From an uncultured beta proteobacterium (GTDB taxonomy: Bacteria > Pseudomonadota > Gammaproteobacteria > Burkholderiales > Burkholderiaceae_C): a DNA stretch of 12,562 nt. The translations under genes and the position numbers were made by a program. The stretch spans positions 1 through 12,562 of the forward strand of contig CAJASG010000085.1 in NCBI GenBank assembly GCA_903944555.1, given 5' to 3'. The notes beneath the pieces were generated by a model. The model was not told the DNA's origin, ran no database searches, and saw only the letters and a list, made by a program, of their open reading frames with translations. Shown piece after piece: positions 8,601-12,562 of this stretch (position 1 is the stretch's first letter; the number at the start of each line of letters is the position of its first letter).

Positions 8601-9216
8601 CCCCTATTCCAAACATCTGGGTTTGCCGGGTCTTGGTGGACAACGCCGACTGGGTTGACTCCAGATGCGCCAACGAATCGGCCGTGCGGTCAACGCCAAT
8701 TTGTTGCATCAACTCGGTAAACGCGTAGTACTGGTCGTTGGCCTGAGCAATATAGGACGCTGCAACCGAAGGATCGATGGCCACAATATCGGTCGCCCGA
8801 ATTACGTAATTGCGGTAGGAAGAAAACTGCTCCAGCGCCAACGCAAATTCTTTCTTCCCGGGGCCTGCAAACAGCGTGTGGATGCGCGCATCCAACACCG
8901 CCAGCCGATCCACCATGGCGCTATGGACTTTGTACGCAGCGCCCTCGTCCACCTGTTTGGCCCGCGCCCGTACCAAAAGGTCTGACAATTCCTGTTGCAA
9001 CTGAAGCATCTCAAAGCCCAATTGCGAGGTTTTTAGCGCGGCCTGAAGGTCTGCAGCTTGTTCAACGTTGTCCGCAATCTGCAGATCACGAAAACCCGAC
9101 ATGGATACGAAGTTGAACGTCGCTCCCAGCACAAACGCGCACGCCACTGGCAAAAAGAAATACAGCAAAAAACGCGACATCGCGTGCAAACGTGGCATTG
9201 GACCAAGCTTCAACAT
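5656..9216 (-). CDS. Hybrid sensor histidine kinase with two receivers and HPt
   Basis: This 1186-residue inner-membrane kinase contains a full phosphorelay. TM1 is about 15-37, then an all-helical periplasmic sensor (about 38-198, four-helix-bundle-like) and TM2 (about 201-223). A HAMP-like segment and coiled coil (about 224-325) lead to a PAS domain (about 326-440). HisKA carries His466 in [11 protein letters not shown]. The ATPase domain has the N box around 577-587, DTGIGL 615-620 and GGTGLGL 644-650. Receiver 1 has Asp756 and Lys808; receiver 2 has Asp900 and Lys952. The HPt domain has His1046 in LAHTTKG. About 80 further helical residues follow (1105-1186). The plan resembles BarA-type kinases. 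The exact start is uncertain: the ATG at 9216 has only a weak GGTG upstream, and in-frame ATGs at 9198 and 9180 are alternatives. It lies 30 nt after the phosphatase gene and likely feeds the HD-GYP regulator. Confidence 0.93.
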   Translation of the reverse strand: MLKLGPMPRLHAMSRFLLYFFLPVACAFVLGATFNFVSMSGFRDLQIADNVEQAADLQAALKTSQLGFEMLQLQQELSDLLVRARAKQVDEGAAYKVHSAMVDRLAVLDARIHTLFAGPGKKEFALALEQFSSYRNYVIRATDIVAIDPSVAASYIAQANDQYYAFTELMQQIGVDRTADSLAHLESTQSALSTKTRQTQMFGIGVTVVGTIVWFFVAWLLSVRLSLLARVMHRLKQDDDKGDSEQDFAEIANLAQKPLGLIGSIAAAVVAFRQSNAERTAARAALQAERNTLEEQVELRTSKLVEAGHALIEQQQSLQEAHDEQRAIFDTVTVGIVLMQDRMITRCNQRAEAIFGYETGEMLGLPTRVWYADEAGYAMGGQSVSDDVRSGAIHQREQELVRKDGSRFWARMTGRLFDQANEHRGLLGIVEDISLEREAAEALRRSKDLAEGASRAKSNFLANMSHEIRTPMNAIMGMSYMVLKTDLSQRQREYVKKIQISSQHLLGIINDILDYSKIEAGKLNIEKIEFELDKVLDTVASLVSEKSFSKGLELVFDIDKAVPNYLVGDPLRLGQILLNYANNAVKFTASGEIHIQVRLLEESDTGVLLYGAVKDTGIGLTQDQIGQLFQSFQQADASTTRQFGGTGLGLAISKQLADLMDGEVGVISVFGEGSTFWFTARLGKGVAQPRTLALSGDLNGKRVLVVDDNESARMLLTDMLSTLNLQVDQADSARAAMEVIDRAQAQNQPYEMLFLDWQMPVMNGTELAKKVRERALQTVPHMVLVTGYGREEVLKGAEESGIEDVLIKPVNASMLFDCVVRALGGAPPKFRQPVDAPSATEESLAQIRGARILLVEDNDLNQDVATELLRGVGFVVDVADNGQVAVDRVQMAPYDVVLMDMQMPVMDGLTATRVIRQLTGMASLPIVAMTANAMHSDRQACLDAGMNDHVAKPIEPDELFKTLLKWVVPRTTLVSPLPVPSGAALEVDLPTIEGLDTFTGLRRLRGNKPMYLALLHKFAAGQGDAVTHIRAALDADDWPTAERLAHTTKGVAANISLVPVQQAALALEAAIKARQSRHQIEPLLDACEQALQRFVSDLLVLAPLPVAAPLLGAVDAAQVASVCQQLAAWLAEDNMQASDLLVEHDQLLRAAWGVVYPDIEAAIRNFDYEVALVHLKAFAGSHGVSL

Positions 9217-9246
9217 AACAACACCATTGCAGAAAATCTCTAGGCT

Positions 9247-9918
9247 TTATTTCAACAAACCTGGCCACATCGCCGGGTGGATGCTGCCTAAGTAGTCAAA
9301 CCGCCCGTCCCCCAGTGGGCGAAGTACCACGACAGTGCCTTCCGGCTTGACAAAATACCCCATCAAATCCGCCATATTGGGCGCGTGCGCCACCAATACG
9401 CGGTTGGTACCCGCAGGCACCGGCGTTGACACGAGTTGGCGCGTCATTGCGAGCACAGGGGCTTTTTCCAAGCTGGTGAAGTTCCCCACGTACATCAGAT
9501 TGGGCTCTTGCCGCAACTTGTCCCCCAAATAGCCAAAGGCCAACTGGGCAGACTCGCGGGCACGGCATAAGGGGCTGTGAATCACCTCGGCAATCGGAAT
9601 CCTGGCAGCATGCATGTACTTACCGATCATCGCGGCCACTTGGCGACCTTCCTCATTCAGTGGGCGTTGGGTAGCACAGTCGTTGAGGTCCACCTTGGGC
9701 ACGGCATCGGGTTTGCTGTTGTCGGTATTGCCATGGCGCATATAAAGCACCAAGCCACCGGCACGCAGGTCTTTCATGATCGATGGCTGAGCCAGTATCT
9801 CGACGAACACTGGCGGGCTTGCCGGCGTTTGTGCCTGAACGCCAACCGAAAGGCACAGTGCGCCCACAAGGGCAATGATGGGCCCCGCCAGAAAACCATT
9901 CAAAGCCGCGCGCGCCAT
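9247..9918 (-). CDS. Exported histidine phosphatase (RHG) family protein
   Basis: This 223-residue protein has the phosphohistidine/phosphoglycerate-mutase fold motifs: RHG at 61-63 (His62 is the expected nucleophile), HSPLCRARESA at 114-124 with Arg119/Arg121, and a second active-site His178 in AHAPN. The N-terminus looks like a Sec signal peptide: a basic start, a hydrophobic core (about 9-26) and cleavage probably after VQA at residue 29, so the enzyme should act in the periplasm. The substrate cannot be told from sequence. The ATG at 9918 has GGAGAG just upstream, and an upstream start at 9975 would precede the signal peptide. It is the first gene of a likely operon with the hybrid kinase (30-nt gap) and is divergent from the FIST gene. 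Confidence 0.88.
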   Translation of the reverse strand: MARAALNGFLAGPIIALVGALCLSVGVQAQTPASPPVFVEILAQPSIMKDLRAGGLVLYMRHGNTDNSKPDAVPKVDLNDCATQRPLNEEGRQVAAMIGKYMHAARIPIAEVIHSPLCRARESAQLAFGYLGDKLRQEPNLMYVGNFTSLEKAPVLAMTRQLVSTPVPAGTNRVLVAHAPNMADLMGYFVKPEGTVVVLRPLGDGRFDYLGSIHPAMWPGLLK

Positions 9919-10012
9919 ACTTCTCTCCAAATAGTGATTCACCTTGGCGCTATCATGCCATGGTGTAAAAAGCACACTCGCGCTCGCGACTCGAGCGTTT
10001 ATTCACCTGTCC
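9919..10012. promoter_or_regulatory. Divergent control region between the phosphatase-kinase operon and the FIST gene
   Basis: This 94-bp space must hold the promoters, or at least the leaders, of both divergent units. A perfect inverted repeat CGCTCG-CGACT-CGAGCG lies at 9981-9997, 15 bp before the FIST start, followed by TTTATT. It could be an operator or a leader hairpin. A TTGGCG (9944-9949) and a TGTAAA (9964-9969) are separated by only 14 bp, too short for a normal sigma-70 promoter, so I do not call a promoter. Confidence 0.45.
9923..9928 (-). promoter_or_regulatory. Ribosome binding site deciding the phosphatase start
   Basis: On the minus strand GGAGAG precedes the ATG at 9918 with a 4-nt gap after the last G. 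This strong site places the signal peptide at the true N-terminus and argues against the in-frame start at 9975. Confidence 0.7.
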
Positions 10013-11167
10013 ATGATCATTGCCCAACGCCTCATTGCCCTGGATTCCACCGACATCCAGCCACTGCTGGAAGGCTGGAAAGTCCGTTGGCCGCAAATGG
10101 GAATCCTGGCCCTTGTTCCTGAAGCCGAAAAGGAGCACGTTGCGCAGCTACAAGCGACGGTGCGGGCATGCGGTGTACCGTTGTCAGGTGCGATCTTTCC
10201 CGCACTGGTGACCGACACCGGGTTCGTCACATCAGGGGCTTGGTTGCTGTGTTTTGAGATCATGCCGCCGCGCTTCTTGGTGGGTGGTCTCGGCATTGGA
10301 CAAGGCGGTATTCCGGCATTGAAAGCCGCAATCCAAACCACCGTGCACGCCTCACCAACAGCGGTAGCTCAAGGCAAAAGCCCCACTTTGTTCCTGATCT
10401 TCGATGGCATGCTGCCCCACATTAGTACCCTGCTGGACGGCTTGCACCAGACATTTGACGACGCGCTCTTGTACGGCGGGGTCAACGCCGGCAGCGAGAC
10501 CTTCCAGCCCATGCCCTGTTTGTTTGATGAGCATGCGCTAATCGGCGAAGGTGCCTTGGGCCTGCTGCTGACTCGTCCTACCCAGATCGTGCTGCACCAC
10601 GGCTACCCGGTATCGCAGCGCCTGATGGAGGCCACCTCAACCTCCGGCAACCGCATCGACACCATCGACGGACGCCCGGCGCTGGAAACGTACCAAAATG
10701 TGGTGCTCCATGAATATGGCGTGACACTCACCCGTGAGAACTTTTACGACCTTGCTGCACATTTTCCCTTTGGGGTGGTGACCGTGGTGGATGTGCTGGT
10801 GCGTATTCCGGTCGCGTTTACTGACGACGGCGCATTGGTGTGTGTGGGCGAAATCCCGCCCAACAATCGGCTGCGCCTGCTGCGTGCTCCCGATCTGGAG
10901 CGTAGCCAGTGCATCACCCAAGTGGCCCAAGCGCTCGACCCGATGGGCAGCGCCGCCGCGCGCAATCCGCTGTTAACCTTTTATTGTGCCGGACGGCGCA
11001 TGCATTTTGGCGCCGACGCTGCGCGAGAAATTGAACAACTCAAAGCCGCAACCCAGTCGCCCTGCATTTTTGGCGCATTGTCTCTGGGCGAGATTGATAG
11101 CCTGGAAGACCTGAGCTTCCCCCGGTTCCACAACGCCGCCATCGTTTGTATTCCAAACCCGGATTGA
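10013..11167 (+). CDS. FIST-domain sensory protein (possible NosP-like)
   Basis: The 384-residue protein is soluble, without signal peptide or membrane segment. The N-terminal half matches the FIST N region, with PLSGAIFPALV at 56-66 where the family has its Gly-rich turn, and GGVNAGSETF at 155-164. The C-terminal half has the FIST_C pattern: LHHGYPVS at 194-201, ATSTSGNRIDTIDGRPALETY around 207-227, and a closing GALSLGEIDS (354-363) with FHNAAIV (372-378). FIST domains are intracellular ligand sensors; the NosP subgroup binds haem and NO and partners with hybrid kinases. Which His would bind haem here I cannot say. The ATG at 10013 has no clear Shine-Dalgarno. A TTG at 9944 would add 23 unconserved-looking residues. 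No output domain is fused, so it must act through a partner, perhaps the divergent kinase. Confidence 0.82.
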   Translation: MIIAQRLIALDSTDIQPLLEGWKVRWPQMGILALVPEAEKEHVAQLQATVRACGVPLSGAIFPALVTDTGFVTSGAWLLCFEIMPPRFLVGGLGIGQGGIPALKAAIQTTVHASPTAVAQGKSPTLFLIFDGMLPHISTLLDGLHQTFDDALLYGGVNAGSETFQPMPCLFDEHALIGEGALGLLLTRPTQIVLHHGYPVSQRLMEATSTSGNRIDTIDGRPALETYQNVVLHEYGVTLTRENFYDLAAHFPFGVVTVVDVLVRIPVAFTDDGALVCVGEIPPNNRLRLLRAPDLERSQCITQVAQALDPMGSAAARNPLLTFYCAGRRMHFGADAAREIEQLKAATQSPCIFGALSLGEIDSLEDLSFPRFHNAAIVCIPNPD

Positions 11168-11176
11168 GGCTATTTT

Positions 11177-11245
11177 GCTATATTTTTTATAGCTGCTTGC
11201 GCACATTCGACGGACGCTGGAGGCCAATTTGGCTTAAAAATCTGA
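11177..11245 (+). repeat. Dispersed intergenic repeat, copy C
   Basis: This copy begins 9 nt after the FIST stop. Its left end GCTATATTTTTTATAGCT contains a perfect inverted repeat GCTATA-TTTTT-TATAGC (11177-11193). Next come CTTGCGCA, GGCCAATTTGGC (11222-11233, itself a short palindrome) and the right end CTTAAAAATCTGA. It aligns gaplessly with copy A. The right end overlaps the convergent Cys-rich gene and supplies its TAA stop (11234-11236). It resembles short intergenic repeats I recall from Comamonadaceae genomes; that resemblance is from memory. Confidence 0.8.
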
Positions 11246-11422
11246 TCGCTTGGAGGGGTGAAACACCACGGGCTGTGCGCATGCTTTCTCACTTTTCTGC
11301 GAACAGCCACCGCAACCGCTGCAGCCGTCCGACGTGCCCGCTAGACGGCGCAGCAGGCTGCGCACTACAAACACTGCGCAAAACGCCACCACCGCAAAGA
11401 CCACCAAGGTTTGAAACCACAT
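11234..11422 (-). CDS. FeoB-associated Cys-rich membrane protein
   Basis: This 62-residue protein has one N-terminal transmembrane helix (about 3-21), a basic stop-transfer stretch (RSLLRR, 21-26) and a cysteine cluster CSGCGGC (Cys34, Cys37, Cys40) with a further Cys48. A small single-pass protein with a Cys cluster directly after feoB matches the FeoB-associated Cys-rich membrane protein family, thought to assist ferrous iron uptake, possibly by metal or redox handling; its mechanism is not settled. The ATG is 3 nt after the feoB stop, with GGGAGG spanning the feoB end, so translation is coupled to feoB. Its last residues and stop codon come from repeat copy C. Confidence 0.85.
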   Translation of the reverse strand: MWFQTLVVFAVVAFCAVFVVRSLLRRLAGTSDGCSGCGGCSQKSEKACAQPVVFHPSKRSDF

Positions 11423-11425
11423 GGC

Positions 11426-12562
11426 CTAGCCTCCCATCCAAAGCGTGACCCGGTAGGTGACAAACGCCGCCGCGTAGGCCAGCCCAAACAGGTATACGGT
11501 CATGAAAATGGGGTAGCGCCAGGAGTTGGTCTCACGCTTGACCACTGCCAGCGTCGGCAAGCATTGCGGGGCGAACACAAACCACGCCAGCAGTGCGTAG
11601 GCCGTGGCCAACGACCAACCATGCGCGATCACCGGAGCCAACGCATCTGCCACCGAGTCGCCTGCCGCCGACATGGAGTACACGGTTCCCAGTGCACCCA
11701 CCACCACCTCGCGCGCCGCCATACCCGGCACCAGCGCGATGGATATCTGCCAGTTAAACCCAATGGGCGCAAACACCACTTGCAGCGCCTGGCCCAACTG
11801 GCCAGCGGCACTGAACAAAATGGCCGAGCCTTGTGACGCGTCCCAGCCCGCTGGGGGCTCTGGGTACGTGGACAGAAACCACAACAGCACCATCAGCGAA
11901 AAAATAATGGTGCCCACGCGACGCACAAAAATGCGTGCCCGCTCCCACAGCCCCAGCACCAGGTTGCGCAGGCTCGGCACGCGGTAGGGTGGCAGCTCCA
12001 GCATCAGGGGCTGGTAGGCAGACTTCATCCACACCCGCTTGAACACCCAGGCCACCGCCATGGCGGACACGACACCGGCCACATACAGGCCAAAAAGCGT
12101 CAGCCCGCGCAGCCCAAACCAGCCCACATCCCGCTCAGGCACAAAAGCGCCAATCAGTAACGCATACACCGGCAAACGTGCCGAGCATGTCATGAGCGGT
12201 GCCACCATGATGGTGGCCAGCCGGTCTTTCCAGTTGGCAATGGTGCGCGTGGCCATGATGCCGGGAATCGCGCAGGCAAAACTCGACAGCAGTGGAATGA
12301 AAGCCCGCCCCGACAAGCCCACCTTGCCCATCAGGGTGTCGAGCAAGAAGGCGGCGCGCGGCAAGTCGCCCGAGTCTTCCAACAACAGAATGAATAAAAA
12401 CAGAATCAAAATTTGCGGCAAAAAAACCAGCACTCCACCGACACCGGCAATGACGCCGTCCACCAGCAGGCTGCGCAGCGGCCCATCATCCATAGTGCCT
12501 TGCACCCCCTGCGCCACCGCACCCATTGCTGTTTTAATCAGGTCCATGGGAACGCTCGCCCA
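11426..12562 (-). CDS. feoB: FeoB ferrous iron permease, C-terminal membrane part (5' end outside window)
   Basis: FeoB imports Fe(II) across the inner membrane. The window holds the last 378 codons (five before the first visible Met, at 12547), so the N-terminal GTPase domain is off the edge. Counting from that Met, several hydrophobic helices are visible, together with the first gate motif SSFACAIPGIMATRTI (88-103, with the conserved Cys92), TCSARLPVY (120-128), and the second gate motif GMAAREVVVGALGTVY (275-290). The late motif FAPQCLPTLAVVKRE (325-339) is also family-typical. The reading frame is intact to the TAG at 11426-11428. The small Cys-rich gene follows 3 nt later. feoA would be expected upstream, outside the window. 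Confidence 0.95.
   Translation of the reverse strand, partial: WASVPMDLIKTAMGAVAQGVQGTMDDGPLRSLLVDGVIAGVGGVLVFLPQILILFLFILLLEDSGDLPRAAFLLDTLMGKVGLSGRAFIPLLSSFACAIPGIMATRTIANWKDRLATIMVAPLMTCSARLPVYALLIGAFVPERDVGWFGLRGLTLFGLYVAGVVSAMAVAWVFKRVWMKSAYQPLMLELPPYRVPSLRNLVLGLWERARIFVRRVGTIIFSLMVLLWFLSTYPEPPAGWDASQGSAILFSAAGQLGQALQVVFAPIGFNWQISIALVPGMAAREVVVGALGTVYSMSAAGDSVADALAPVIAHGWSLATAYALLAWFVFAPQCLPTLAVVKRETNSWRYPIFMTVYLFGLAYAAAFVTYRVTLWMGG
11430..11435 (-). promoter_or_regulatory. Ribosome binding site of the Cys-rich gene inside the feoB end
   Basis: On the minus strand GGGAGG lies 7 nt before the ATG at 11422 and overlaps the last codons of feoB. This supports the small frame as a real, translated gene. 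Confidence 0.75.

Noticed and set aside
6370..8658. Long plus-strand open frames (255 and 279 residues) opposite the kinase
   Set aside because: They are antisense shadows of a gene with clear domains. Their His/Gln-rich text shows no family motif.
9944..10012. TTG start for the FIST gene
   Set aside because: It adds 23 residues unlike a FIST N-terminus and runs through the inverted repeat. The ATG at 10013 fits the domain start, though no strong Shine-Dalgarno supports either.
11411..11987. Plus-strand frames opposite feoB (141 and 127 residues)
   Set aside because: They are antisense shadows of an unmistakable FeoB membrane domain.

Overview
The window looks like chromosomal DNA of a betaproteobacterium, most likely Burkholderiales/Comamonadaceae (Rhodoferax- or Polaromonas-like). 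The basis is the Tol and FeoB protein character, moderately high G+C, and an intergenic repeat of a type I recall from that family. No database was searched, so the placement is an inference.

Layout. (1) 1-1718, + strand: the 3' end of tolQ, then tolR and tolA, a cell-envelope energy-transduction operon. tolB and pal do not follow within the window. (2) 1868-4402, + strand: an 844-residue protein without membrane segments, built from two tandem copies of a ~330-residue helical + Cache-like unit and ending in a CheW-like domain. (3) 9918-4455, - strand: a probable three-gene operon encoding an exported histidine-phosphatase-family protein, a 1186-residue hybrid histidine kinase (periplasmic helical sensor, HAMP-like, PAS, HisKA, HATPase, two receivers, HPt) and a REC-HD-GYP cyclic-di-GMP phosphodiesterase. 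Gaps are 30 and 25 nt. (4) 10013-11167, + strand, divergent from that operon: a FIST-domain sensor. (5) 12562-11234, - strand: the C-terminal part of feoB (ferrous iron permease) and a small Cys-rich FeoB-associated membrane protein.

The genes from 1868 to 11167 form a signalling block between two housekeeping loci. A plausible reading is that the kinase and its receivers/HPt phosphorylate the HD-GYP regulator and so adjust cyclic-di-GMP turnover, with the FIST protein and the Cache-CheW protein as soluble sensory inputs. FIST proteins of the NosP type bind haem/NO and are often encoded beside hybrid kinases, which makes a NO-to-c-di-GMP circuit a testable hypothesis.

The least expected structure is a dispersed repeat of about 62-69 bp, present three times in the same orientation (1744-1812, 4403-4464, 11177-11245). 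The copies sit exactly at the borders of the Cache-CheW gene and of the kinase/FIST cluster. Two of them also supply the stop codon and last residues of the convergent minus-strand gene. No rRNA, tRNA, IS element or CRISPR array was seen, and no gene-free stretch exceeds 150 bases.
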